From Epiperipatus broadwayi (taxonomy: Eukaryota; Onychophora; Udeonychophora; Euonychophora; Peripatidae): a stretch of 64,000 nucleotides of DNA. Shown one piece after another: positions 47,035-59,939 of this stretch. How positions within the stretch are numbered: the first letter of the stretch is position 1; the number at the start of each line of letters is the position of its first letter. The stretch is taken from NCBI GenBank assembly GCA_028023455.1, contig JAQFVV010012405.1:186001-250000 (forward strand), in the 5' to 3' direction. The notes under the pieces were generated by a model that saw only the letters and a program-made list of their open reading frames with translations, was not told where the DNA came from and ran no database searches. The translations under genes and the position numbers were made by a program.

Positions 47035-49912
47035 GATATATTTACCGGTCACCATGTCCTACTTCCAATATGACCTTAGATTATTGAAGGAACTCCAAGC
47101 CATACTGATCTTCATTTGATACGAGACCAGTTTGGATTCGAACCCATCCCAAGATCCCAGATCAAACCCCAAAGTATTATCTATAATGACTGTACAATGA
47201 TAATATGTGCCATGAACTAGCTCAACAGATATTATTATTAATGAGACTATTTAATTGATTTTAAATAATGCAAGATAGAATCACTCATGGATATCTCTGC
47301 GTAAATCAATATATATATATATATGGATTACCAAACAACACTGCACATTAATATTTAATCTAATTAATGAATAATGATGGGTCAGACACTAAGTATAATA
47401 TATAATATTTAATACAAGCAATGATCATATAAATGATGATCTGCATAACTTATCTCTAGTCTGAAACATGAAACTACAATATACAAGGCTAATGACAGGT
47501 TTTCTATATATGCCAATAATTAATACATAAATACCTATGGTATAAATATATGTCTAATCTATACTCCAACAAAACAGTCATGTGTGATTACAATATGTAT
47601 AGCATATATGCCAAATGAATTGCGTATATTAACTATTAATTTGATATTTGTCTAGAAAGAAAATACGTTTCTAATTTATTATAAAGAAAAACAAAGAAAG
47701 CGAGATTTATCTCCCACTCCTCTATAAATCATTTTATGGAAAGCAGGAGAAATATAAAGGTATGATTTCAATTAACCACCTGACAAAGTATGATTATTTA
47801 AAATTTCATAGAGATATAAAATAATTTGATTTTAAAAGGGGTTAATTCATCACGAATTACAAAGCAACAATGCAGGCAGTTATTTCAATTCAACAATGAA
47901 AACAATACTATCACATTATGAGCATTGGAACGAAGATGAAATGAATAGTTTTGTCAACAATTCAAGATGATTAATGGCTACTTGTCTCAACAAGCACATT
48001 TGCCATGTGAATAGTTGTGGAACATGGGAAATCCAGATCGGGGATTAGCCATAAATCTTTGGTGTTCCAACAAATGATGAACGAATGAGACAATGACATT
48101 TATTTTATGTTTCAATCAATTAAAGTATCCCACAGGAATGACAAAATCTAAGAAATCAAGAATATAGCTTGTGTCAGCAATGTTAGGAGCAGAAATAATA
48201 CAATTGTCATAATATTAAATTTAAAGTCCAAATTATATAATATAAATGCTTGACTTGATGACTTGGTCAATAAGATTAAAATCAAACTTATGATAGGCAA
48301 ACGCCTAAACCCAATTATATAATAATACCCTCTATATCATGCTCTCCAACACAAATGCTGGAAGACCAGGCTTAACTCAGAAAATATATTTCTCTCACAA
48401 AATTTCATCAAACCCTTAATGAATTCAAATTAACACATGCGAATAATTTTGTTTAAAATGTAAATAAATCTAGTTGGAAGCATAGTGGCTATAAGTTAAG
48501 CTAATAGAATTTATATCCACTCTTGGTAAAATTATATCAAATAATTAAATACATCTTTCAACTTGATAATTAGTTGAACCATTATTAATTTAGTTCTCAT
48601 AGGCTAGAAATAGGCTCTAAAACTTTATACGGTAAATATTTTCTTAGGATAAGTTTAAACGAAAACATTATCGAGTTGAAAGCCTTATTGGCATATCATA
48701 TCACAATTAAGTGACATTAATAATCATTAAAACAAATACAAGTAAGAGTTAATAAAAATAGACCACCATAAGAGGAGAAAGAAAATTATCAAAGTATCAA
48801 TTTAGGACCAGAGATATAACGATATAGAGAATTACTGTGTAACAATTTTAAGCATAATTAAATGAATAATAAGATATAAGGCAATAATCAATGTTAATAT
48901 AATTAGCGAGATAGTTCATGAATAGGTTGGAAAGTTATGGTTTAATCAAATATTAAAAATTACTAGTTCTTCATGTCTTGCTTCTTGATTCAGGAGCACA
49001 GAGATCTGGTTAGATTTTAAAAAAAATGTAAGTGCACACTTAACTCAAATAAAATTCATTTTATAGATTAGTTTTATTATGGATTTTAGGCAGCTTACGA
49101 TTTGGGCATCGGAGAGTTCTATTTTAGCCACAACATTTGAAGATTTAGTGGGGAACTTCAGGATCCAGAAATCAGATCTCCGAAGTTAGCCATGCATCAT
49201 ACTGTGAGTACGATCAAGGTTCAATATTGAAATGGACCTAATTTCTGGTGGCAACTCTTTTTAAAAATTGAAAGTAGTGGCTGCTTCTAGGTGATTTTTC
49301 ATGGTATTTATCTTCTCTTCATGATTTTCCCATCCATTCTGATCTGTATGCCTTACAGATAAAGCTTTTATCTTGTTTCCAAAAGGAATTTTCTCTAATT
49401 GAAATACGATCCATTACCTCGATAAGACTTTTAAATCACCCTTAAACTTAAACTTGTCATTTTAAACTAATTAATGAAGGATTCCCCATTGTCTTTAGAA
49501 AAGGATGATTTATCGAAGGAATGTGACTTTTAATCGTAAAAGTTTAAACAAAATTGCAAAATAGAAAATAAATATTCCAATGTAATGAAATCTTATATCA
49601 ATGCATATTTAACCATTTATAAGTAATACACATTTAATCAAATAGCTAAAACACTTAAATATCATTATTTATTAATATTTTACCACAAGGTAATTGGCAA
49701 TATTAATAGAATTAAATATGACACAATTAGTTTTAATAAATATTTAAATAGCAAAGCAGTTCTAACCGAAGTTAGATGTATAGGGAAAAGGGTCTAAAAT
49801 CTCATTACAGAATTCGGAAAAATTCCCAATTATTAATGGGGTTTAAACTAGGTAAAGAGATATAATATTATGAAGCTCAGATCAAACTTAGATCCGACCA
49901 CTTCAATATCTA
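47035..49912. mobile_element. 2.9-kb non-coding insertion inside RTE copy 2
   Basis: Defined by interruption: flanking sequence is continuous with RTE copy 1 only if this block is removed. It has no ORF of note. Near its left end GGATTCGAACCC (about 47132) is the reverse complement of a perfect tRNA B box (GGGTTCGAATCC), so a minus-strand tRNA-like segment or a primer-binding-like site is possible. Its right 270 bp (49643-49913) recur inverted at 52704-52970. No TG...CA ends were seen, so LTR, SINE-like or other class is undecided. Confidence 0.6.
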
Positions 49913-49913
49913 T
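49643..49913 (+). repeat. Left member of an inverted repeat pair flanking RTE copy 2
   Basis: Reverse complement of 52704-52970, with anchors AGCTCAGATCAAACTTAGAT, CTAGGTAAAGAG, CAGAATTC and AATTAGTTTTAATAAATATT. It is the right end of the 2.9-kb insertion. Both members end at the same base (CTTCAATATCTA) next to a TATA sequence. Confidence 0.85.
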
Positions 49914-52698
49914 ATAGTGAATGAACATGGATGGGTTATTCATCAACAAGTAGCAATGATTATAGTGAGTTTGTTGGCTTTTTATCTCTGAATTTAAGAT
50001 CAAGAAACACCATGGGTTTTTTTTCTCAGTTGCATATAGTTTTTTAATTAAAATATCAGTTGAATTTTATAGAAGGCAGAATGATTATGTGTGGGAAAGA
50101 TGTCTTTATATATAAATTTCTTTAGAATCATTACAGACAAATTGTGGCCTTTATTTAAAGCCAGGAAATTATATAGTCACAGTCAAGGTAGCAGATAGTG
50201 AGCAAAAATGTAATGTTCTAAGAATCCTCTAATTGCAGACCCGGACTGCCATTTGATGATGTTTTATTTAGGTACTTGTAATTGCATATCACTTTTTAAT
50301 GAAGGATAATTGAACGAATTGGAAGGGAAACTGTCTAATATTGAATGGGATGATGTGAAGTTAGAAGAAAAGATGAAGAGACAGTTGATTTTAAAATTGA
50401 ATGAAGTCATGAATATTGAAAGCACAAATGGAGTGGAATTCTTTATAAACAAAAAGTGAAGAAGTAACATTGTGGAGATTGATGGTATATCATACAGAGT
50501 GGCAAGATTAATTTTTAATCTTAATAGAAGGTACCAGATGCAAATAATTCAGATTTATAATCTAACAAATTCTCATCTTAAAGAAGAAATACAGGATGTT
50601 TCATGAAAATACATACTATTAATCAGATCAAACATTTTAAAATTGTCGTGGAAGTCTTTACTGTTGGAATTAGTAAACAAAAAAAGATGAAAATTCCATG
50701 GGTCTTTGGTTATGGTGATACAAATAAAAAAGGACCTATGATTTTTTTTTCTTTTAGAAAAATGCTAAATAGAAATAGACATGGAAGCAGCTAAATGAAG
50801 ATGCATCAGAATTTGTTTATATTTTGATTAACAGAAAATATGTATTACAAGATTGTAATGAATTTAATTAATTCATCAAACAAAATTATCATTGACAAAT
50901 ATGATATAATATTCATGTTAATGCAAAACTAGAAAGATGTATATTTTTTAAGAAAAGCACTTTTAGCAGTTGATATTTATAACCTTCACGAAGACTGCAA
51001 TAAGTTTAAGATAGTTCACATTTGAATGAAATCAACAGGAAGATAACTAATATCCTATTAAGAATTGCAAAAGAAAGGAATTGCTGGAACAAAAAGGCAA
51101 CAATTTATCTGTAAATTTTTTTCAGAGACAAAACATAATATGAAGAAAATAAATATGAAAATATACAAAAATGAGCTATTAGGAAGAATTATTTAAACAT
51201 GTAGAGTTTAGTTAAATGATATGAAAAAGAGTTAATACTGATAAAATATAATTGTGAATTGGCAAGGAAAGCTATAGAAGAAAAAAGTCTCAAAAGTATA
51301 AACAGCAACTTGTTATTAGAAGAACAATTATTTCTGCAATAAAAAGAAATGATTGAATTATTATTAAAAAGAGAGAAGACATTATTAAATGTGTGGAAGA
51401 ATTCTACAAAGAGTTATGTAGTAATATAAAAAAAACAAAAAAACAAATTATCTATCTCTTCAAGTTGTTATATTTTCTGAATTGCCTAGCATATTAAATG
51501 AAGAAATGAGATATACAATTAAATCTGTGAAGAAGAGAAAAGTTCCAGGTAATAATGGAATTGTAATCTATGCCTTAAAAGAAACAGATGAAGAAATGGA
51601 AAATTATTGGAAAAATTATATGATTGTATATATGTGTGGGAAATTATGATCTAGCCTAACAGATGAGTGCTGGATATGTATGAAATACACGTATTGAGGG
51701 TCATTTATTTTTTCATGGCTGTATGGTAATGATTATTGGTTGTTTGAGATGAACAGAAGATGAATATAGACTGACCTAGTTCAAATTCTTCTATATACTA
51801 AATATATAAATAATAAAAATATAATTGGAAAAATGCATTAACTATATAATATTTATGAAAGATGACAAAAAAGATATTATAAATTTCTGATCTATCAATC
51901 TTCTGTCAGGTCTTTATAAAATGTTTACCAAGATAATAATGACATGTCTACAGCAAATTTTAGATTTTAGCATTAAAAGAATATGGTGGATTTAAAAGTA
52001 GTTTTAGCACAATGGATCACATTCATGTATTGAGACAGGATTATAGAAATGACATTGAATATGAGCTACCATTATGCTTCAGATTTATCACTTATGAAAA
52101 GGCTCTTGATTCTATTAGCATGCCTACAATGATGAAAGCATCATATTATCAAATTATAGATTCAGAATATTGTCAGATTCTGAAGGATATTTATCAAAAC
52201 ACAACATCAATGATTATATTATGAAAGCAATATTAAGTAGATTAACATTGAGAAGGGGGTATATCAAATTGATTCCATATTTCCAAAATTTTTTACAATA
52301 GTTTTACAAGAAGTATTTTTGGATTAAAATGGAAACTTAGGGAATAAAAGTAAATAGCAATCATTTAAGTCATTTAGATTTTTAAGATGATGTGACAATG
52401 CTTCATTGCATCAGGAAATGCTGCAAGTGTTATCAGAAGAAAGTAAGAAAATAGGACTAAAGATAAATACTAAAAAGATTTAAATAATATATGCTTTTTT
52501 TTCTGAGATGAAAATAAAGATTGATAATATGAATTAGAAGAAATTAACTACAAATACATTGGTCAGATTATTAATACATATGAAAACATAATGGATGGAT
52601 TTAGTCATAGAAGTAAACTTCGACCGAGTGCTTTTGATAGAAATAATTTAATATCAAAAAGAACTTAAACTTATGTGTTTGAAATAGGTTTTTAATAT
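49914..52698 (+). pseudogene. RTE LINE copy 2, coding part, heavily decayed
   Basis: Continuous nucleotide similarity to 27520-30220: GAACATGGATGGG (49,922), the CAAGAAACACCATGG leader block, GCAGACCCGGACTGCCATTT (50,236), the endonuclease region, and an RT fragment of 70 codons (52012-52224: MDHIHVLR, ELPLCFRF, YEKALDSI) matching [10 protein letters not shown]...YEKAFDSI in copy 1. The catalytic box region near 52,380 is deleted and stops are frequent. A 190-bp unrelated block interrupts it at about 51625-51815. The 3' end after 52,698 (about 430 bp in copy 1) is replaced by the inverted sequence at 52704. Confidence 0.85.
51625..51815. repeat. Short unidentified insertion in RTE copy 2
   Basis: Copy 1 sequence is continuous across this point (about 29288-29320) while copy 2 has about 190 extra bases with no counterpart. 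Not recognised; no tRNA-like boxes. Confidence 0.5.
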
Positions 52699-52703
52699 AT
52701 AGA

Positions 52704-52970
52704 TATTGAAGCGGTCGAATCTAAGTTCGATCTGAGCTTCATGATGTTACACCTCTTTACCTAGTTTGAACTCCATTACTAATTGTGAATTCTTCCAAAT
52801 TCTGTAATGAGATTTTATACCCTTTTCCCTATATGTCTGACTTCAGTTAAAACTGCTTTGTTATTTAAATATTTATTAAAACTAATTGTGTTATATTTAA
52901 CTCTATTAATATTACCAATTATCTCATGGTAAAATTTTAACAAATAATGCTATTTAAGAATCATTTATTC
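52704..52970 (-). repeat. Right member of the inverted repeat pair
   Basis: GATATTGAAGCGGTCGAATC at 52704 is the mirror of 49913 leftward; similarity ends near 52970 by ATTTAAGAATC. It abuts the truncated RTE copy 2 and is followed by gag-like minus-strand sequence, so it may be the 3' end of that element. Confidence 0.85.
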
Positions 52971-53016
52971 AAAATTATTTATTCTCTCAACTGATCCAAC
53001 ATCAACAGGGAGCAAG

Positions 53017-53660
53017 CTATACTTTATCTTTATTTAATATCAGCTTTTGTATTTCCTGAGATATGCCCAAAGTGGAAATGGAGTTGGAAACCTCTTGTGT
53101 TTCACTTCTGTTTTTCCATCTTCTGTGAGATACCTTCTGCTGATTTGGATTCCACTCTGTTTTTGTTTTCCTCTTTTTTTTTACGTATAGTTTTTGTATG
53201 GGTCTCACTTGCACCTGGGACAGGAGGTAAAGTTAGTGATTGCTTCACAAGAACTTTGTTTTGTGACCTAGATTTACTCCTAAAACATTGTGTTACTCTG
53301 ATTCTTCTGTTATTTTTAATATTTTTTTATTTCTCAGCTGGAAACTATAAAGTTGGTTTCTTGAATTATAGTTGACATTAATACTGCCAATATATGTCTC
53401 ACTTTTTAACAATGATTGGCCACCATAAGAAGCTTACTTTCTTCATTCTGATTATGGTAATCCATATCTATGCCATTCAAGAAATTCACCATCTCTTCAA
53501 TAGTCTTTCTATCAGTAATAACAGCCATCTGTTCAATACTGAAAGGTAAGTTTTGTCTTATTATTCTTATTATAACAGAATTACCTTTTTGACCGTTTGT
53601 AAACGTTTTAATTTTACACTTTACGATCAGCATTATTGTCAATTCAAGCAAAGAAGCCAA
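53017..53660 (-). pseudogene. Possible gag-like remnant, C-terminal part
   Basis: Two minus-strand ORFs. 53406-53660 (84 codons) contains RQNLPFSIEQMAVITDRKTI then EEMVNFLNGIDMDYHN. 53017-53214 (65 codons) is basic and hydrophilic (KKKRKTKTEWNPNQQKVSHR). A CPRCK block lies between them. Order and composition fit the distal part of a retrotransposon gag, but no zinc knuckle is intact. Linked by strand and spacing to 55440-56400. Tentative. Confidence 0.35.
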
Positions 53661-55439
53661 TATAGACTCATTAATTAAGTCTATATTCCTGATCGAATAC
53701 TGAGATTACCAATGGAATATTTCAGTATTATCTTTCCCGATCAGACGCTTCTTCAGCTGCTGGATATTCATTCATAAGAATGATTTATTTAAAATAATCC
53801 AGCACTTGAAATATTTATAATTTTGCGAGATTTAATATTACTGTACTATATCGACACGTGTACTTTTACTAGAATAAATGTCTACTTATTATTTTATAAA
53901 CCCTGCGGGTATCTCATTATAATTAGTATGGTGCAGAAGGAAAGATGAGACGTAAGGAGCTATTCATAAATAAATGCTGTTTAATATCATACATTCATAA
54001 ACATTAAAATATAATATTTCGACATAAAATAAGTAATCATTAAAAATAACACAAATTATATTTAATTTAATTATCCACACTAATAATGATAATTCTTTGA
54101 TACTAAACATTTATATGTAGATATTTTATAGCTTATAGTATTTTCTTATGTATTCTTTGATATAGAAAACTACTAATTATTTGGTTCATTCAGATTCACC
54201 TTTGCAATTACATTTTTTTTTTAATTAATGTGGCCATTTACGAAAGTGTGTGCACACGTGTTATATTAAAGTTAATTACCTAGGTTTTCTGGACATTGAT
54301 GAGGGAATTATTACCCATCATGTGGATTACTCCACTTCTTTTGTAGAGATGGAAATTCTTGGGATCCGGCTGGATTCTTTCTTGCAGCTTACTTAAGTCG
54401 TATTCTTGCGGCTTCAATGACAGGGAAGGTGAACCATCAGGCAGGCACTATCTCTATTACTTCATGGGGAAGATGACTTTACACCCAAGGCGAGTGTGGA
54501 TTAACTTGCATCCGTTTGTGGCTCCTTAGCCCTGCATTCTCGGTGTTTCAACTTCTTGGTACATTTTTGTTCACAGCTCTCGAACTCTCTGTCAGCTCAG
54601 CAGACTCAAGAAGAACCCAAAACATGGCTCCTTTTCCCCCAACTTGTTACTTAATTGTCCCAGAATTCTTTTCTTATCTTCTTGATTGTTGTTGGAATGT
54701 CATTAATTACATGTCACACATTTATTTTATATTCATGAAATACATAAAATTTTCTTCTTGTTTTTTATTTATTTATTTATTTTTATTTTATTTACTTCCA
54801 TTTCTTTTTAATAAATAATTTTCTTATTTACACACTCTTTATTTTATACACCTATACATATATTTCATGCATTCACATGTGTATTTTGAAGAGATGATTT
54901 TTATCTTTTTTTTTATAAATCTATTTATTTTTATTTGTAATTGCGACTGAAATTTATGATTGCTAATTCTACAATCATTAACCTCTTTTTATTTATTTTT
55001 CCTTTAAGACTTAATCATCAACTTCGATGATCTTATTTTACTATTCCCTTAACTTTACTAATTTTAAATTTTAAAAAAGTTGACATTGTAAGGTGAAAGA
55101 TAAGGATCTTGGTTGCTTACCTTTCTTCACTTTCTTTAATTACCATAATTGATTTTTTTTAATTACTTGCATTCCTCAACTACCATTTTGATTTTTTAAT
55201 TAAACTAACTTAAAATAGATCTATTTTATTTTTCTAACTTTATTATCCAATTTCTATAACTTAGTTTACATAAAACTCACATTTAATATTATGCTATATA
55301 TTAAATGTACATATGTGTGATCGCAATATGTGTGATCATTATATTATTATATAACTTTTGTGATTCCACATGTAGACAATTTTTGTAATTTGGTGATCTG
55401 TCTTCTGAAGAATTGTGTATATGTTTCATGCCCTTTTAT
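53661..55439. other. No gene recognised; GC-richer block at 54240-54720
   Basis: The block carries a 100-codon ORF (54516-54818) with no domain that I recognise and a T/A-rich continuation. Near 54,469 the sequence GAAGATGACTTTACACCC resembles the flank right after RTE copy 1 (30662 onward), possibly a vestige of an RTE 3' end. Otherwise unassigned. Confidence 0.35.
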
Positions 55440-56400
55440 CTGAAATTTTCTTTTGTATGATCTAGTATTTTCTAGATTATTGTTTTTTCCAGTTCCAGAT
55501 AATTAGTTGGTTTGCTTATCAATAAATTATACCATTCCTTAGCCATTTCATTTAAATTGTTATACATGATGGCTATTTGCTTTTTTCAATCTTTTAATCA
55601 GTGTATTTAGTTTGAAATATCTTTCTCATTCATGTAAATGCTCAGTTGGTATCTTCCTTGCATGGTTTTTACATGTTTTCTATTTTCAAAAATTGTTTGA
55701 TACATTTAATATTTTCACAAGATCTGTGTTATCCTTTAATTAATGTATCATCTTGCTTTTCCTGAACCATCACATCCATTATGTTACCTTTTTATTATTA
55801 TTATTGTACAATCTTATTTTCTTATAATCAGCTTTTATGTCATTAATACTGATAACCATTTATTTTAATGAAGAATTCTCCATTTGATATGTTTTTATCT
55901 TTTCTTTATCCATCACTTCCAGCCTGTAATCTTTCTTCCAATCTTGAAACACATGATCTTGATAGGTTTTAACAGCTTCCTGAACTCTGAATATCAACAT
56001 ACAATGTTTTCTCTATGAATTCCATTTTTTCCTGACCTTTTACATTTATTTGGATTTTCATCTTTTTCTTCAGAGTGATTATATATTTTTTTAATGTAAT
56101 TTTTTTACTTCTTGATACATTTCTTTTATCTCTTTTATCAAGTTCTTTTATTGTTTTATCTCTTCCATCATTTTTTTTTCATTGCTACTACCATTTTTTG
56201 TTTTAATTTTTGCTTCAATTCTTACTAATAACATTTTCAGAGTGTGTGACTGGCTTTTGTTCTCTTTGCATTTGCAAATTCAATTTTTCTTCTTCTCTCA
56301 TGAGCCCAGTTGCCATTGGTTGCACTTGTACAGTATTAGGTGAATCCATATTCATTTGTGGTTCATTGTTTTTTACTTCAATCATGGTTCATTAATCTCT
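55440..56400 (-). pseudogene. Possible LTR-retrotransposon gag, N-terminal part
   Basis: Minus-strand frames give MIEVKNNEPQMNMDSPNTVQ then a lysine/glutamate-rich coil (KELDKRDKRNVSRSKKITLK), and further on NNLNEMAKEWYNLLISKPTN then YLELE (near 55,510-55,560). The AKEWYNLL block with downstream YLELE resembles the retrotransposon gag core pattern of Ty3/Gypsy elements (A-x-x-W-[FYW]-x-x-L...). Just upstream, at 56,540-56,565 on the minus strand, CTGTTACA followed by TGGCACTCAATG could be an LTR end and primer-binding site. No protease or RT was found. A virus-independent retrotransposon relic is the simplest reading; confidence is modest. Confidence 0.4.
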
Positions 56401-58205
56401 ATATAAATATTTAACACCTTTTTTAATTTGTTAATTTTTCCCAATTATTTAATAAATTTATAGTACCATCACTCCCCACCCCAGTAAAATATTCCGATTT
56501 TTACTCTTTTTCTTTATGGTAATAGGTTATTCAAGCTTCACATTGAGTGCCAATTTATGTAACAGTAATTAAATCCAGGAAAGTGGACGAAGCAGAATGA
56601 GCAGAGAATGGAGATAAAATTGAAGGCTCACTCTATACACAAACACTCACTTGCTTCTACTACTACACAGTCTGAATAGCACACATTGAATAACATGTTC
56701 TCAGAGCTACGGGGGAGTGATTTTTTTTACAAATCATGTATGTGACATTATTTATTAATTTTTAATAGCAAGTGTTAAATTTATCACAAAAAGTATTATA
56801 ACAATACATTAATTAAGTATAACTAATTTGTTTATTTTATGAAATAGCAAGATATTTTATTCTATAATTGCTTTATGATAGACATGAAATAATAAACAAC
56901 ATAGTAAATAATGAAACAATTTCTTAATGAAAAAATTAAGTAAGTAATAAAACAAATTAATAGTTTTTCTTTAGAGATTCCTTTCTTGAATTCTTTTTAA
57001 GATGGAGATTATTACATATATTTAAGTATTTTCCTTTCTGTGACTTTATATAATATCTTCTCAGATATATAAAAAAAATTATCATTATTTTATATGTAAT
57101 TTTTCTAGAAATAGTTTCATCCACTCTATTCTGGATGAATCATCATATAATTTGTTCAGTGAACCATTTAAATTCTAAATGTTTTATTCTTCTAATGCAT
57201 TTGTGAATAAAATATGTCATTTTTAATTGTTTCAAATTTCAGTTTTTCATTCTTTTGTTTATTTGAATATTAAAAAAGAAACAATATAAAAATATTAATG
57301 GTTTTTGCTTTAGATTATCTTACCATCTATCTGGAAGGTATTTCTTTTTCTTTTAAGTCACATTAAACAGAGCATTAATTGTAATTACATGTAGTGGTAA
57401 TATTTTATTTTTTCTTAAACAGATCTTGGCAGTTTTTTATGGAGTTCCATTTGTCTTTATCTGTTTTTACTAATTGATATGGAAGGTAGTAGTTATTTCA
57501 ATAAGGATAAGAAATAATAACCTATTTCCACTCATGTAGCATTCCATATTATATAAAAATCCAAATATAAAAAATGTTTTTATCACTCTTAATAAATTAA
57601 AATAGTTATATATCATTTGCACTTCTTGTATAGTTTTAATTTGATAGATAATTTATTTTCTCTCTTTTATATCAATACTGAGAGAGAGAAAGAAGAAAAA
57701 TCTATCTCACTTTTATGTTTTCAACTTCATTTACATATAAAAACAACTTTGTTTTTGTTTATAAACTTTTGGGGATAATTTCTGCAATGAATTCATAAAG
57801 TCTATTTGTTTTGGAACCAAGAGAAAAATAAATAACTGAATAAATCAAGTCAAATATATTTTATTCCTCACTGTTTTATTTCTATACTACAAGTATATAC
57901 ATGTGTGCATATGAGCACCCATGCATTGGTAACCAAAAGTATCACTATGTGACTTTGGTATTGTCAATATAATAGTTATAATATGGACATACGTATACTA
58001 AATAATTATTGACTATTTTGTTTATTTTTGTTTATGTATTTGTTAAATATATGCAGTAAATAAGACATATTTATAAACAGATTTATCAACACATATTTCA
58101 GTCTCTTCAATTATTGTAAAAATATATTTAGTGCAAATAATTCAATTAAATTTATTTGATTATTTAACAGTTATCACCATAATTTTTAAACATTATTAAT
58201 GTAAT
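56401..58205. other. No gene recognised
   Basis: AT-rich; 56,570-56,730 may be a worn LTR of the gag-like element (inference only). Confidence 0.4.
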
Positions 58206-59939
58206 ATAAGATGATGGTCTTTCCACATTTTATCCAGTTTATCTGATCTTTAGCCTCTTGCCTCTACATTCTTATTCATCCATCTGTCTGGTGTAGAATC
58301 TTTTGAGGATTTGTATAATCTTTTAGAAGCCAGTTTAAACTTTTCATCTAATACCATCTTCTATTACTGTGTCTAACTCAACTCCATTTCAGTTTCTATT
58401 CTTTCAATAATGTCTAACACCTGTCAGTTTTTTTACTCATGCATTTTATTTTTGAGCCCTTTTTTATTTATAACACACATCTTTTCATATTTACTTGAAT
58501 GATCTGATATATTTGTATTGTTTTTCTAACCTTCCAACATCTCATTCGCATTTCATTATTTTTCTTTGTTCTCACATTCAATGTAAAATTTAAGATTAAA
58601 CCAATATTACTTATCAAATAATAATAAATTTGACTTCATTTGATAGGTATTTTTGTTTATTGCTGAAATAAATTTAAAAGTTTACATCTTATTTTATAAA
58701 CATTAAAAAAATGAGATCATAATCAAAACAAAAAGATTATACTTCATCATTTCTAGAAAGAATATTTTCATTTTACAAAATCAATGAAATCTTCATTATT
58801 TATGATTTTTAAAAAAAATCTGAATGAATATTTATTTATTTCTCTTGTTTAAAATTTTTCAATATTTATTGTAAAATTGTGATATTTTCATAGTTGTTAT
58901 TATAATTAGATTGATTACATAGAAAGCTAAGCTTATAAATAGCTATAGGCCATATTTGCTTTGGCCACTAATATAATGTTCTATTTTTGAAAATAAAATA
59001 TTTCCATTCAAAATAAGTCATAAATAATTTGTATTTTTTATATTTAATAAATATTTTGTACATTATTGTATAAAAAATATATAGAATTGCAATAAATTTG
59101 CAAATAAAAATGTTTTTGGTTATTCAAACCATTTTCTGTGACATCAAAAGCCTAACAGAATATAATAGGGGCACTTGTCAGGGTAGAGCTAAATTCTATT
59201 GTTTTGTGGAATTTTTGATTTTCATGTCATCTATGGAATTTTTTCAAAGTAAAATTTTATATTTTAACATATATAGGAAAATAGAAATTCTCACTAGGGG
59301 ATTAATTAGTGAAAAAATGAAGCAATTGCTCTAGAAATAATATTGCTATTTTTATCAAAATCACTCCATCCAATTTCAATTCTATGATTTAATTTCATCC
59401 ATTATTTTTTCTATTTATATTAATAATCTAAATTATTTGTAATTGTTAATGTCTTCTAATTTATTATTATTAATCTTTTATTATTATTTTTTTGAGAATG
59501 TCCATTGAACATTACTTTAGTCTTTTTAGCATTTATCTTTAGTCCTACTTTCTTAGTTTTATCTCATAACTCTTCCGACATTTTCTGCACCATCATCTAC
59601 AGAATCCTGATAATTTAAGTAATCACCATTTATTTTTATTTTGTTAGCTTCCCATATTTTTTAGCACTCTTACATTTTATTCAATGTTAATTTTCTTAAT
59701 ATTACTATGTAATATAATCATTGTTGTTGCATTTTCATAAATATTTTTCAAAATATGGCATTATTCTTGATCTGTATCTTGATAGCTCTGTAATTTTTAA
59801 TATCTTCATTATCACCTTCTAAATATCAATATTAGTAATGCAGTCTTTCAAACATCTATTATATTTTTATCATTTAGACATTTGGTATATAATATTGCCA
59901 ACAATTATTACATTTCTTCCCCTTTTTCTTTAAGATATT

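Noticed and set aside
47035-49912. LTR retrotransposon with TG...CA ends
   Set aside because: Neither boundary has TG/CA termini and no gag or pol sequence is present.
53690-53760. CTGAAGAAG...GGGAAAG on the minus strand as another hammerhead
   Set aside because: No pairing partner for stem I and no convincing stem II; only a moderate hairpin (CTGATCG/CGATCAG) is present.
55395-55440. CTGAAGAATTG followed by GAAA on the plus strand
   Set aside because: The bases between do not form a stem II and flanks do not pair.
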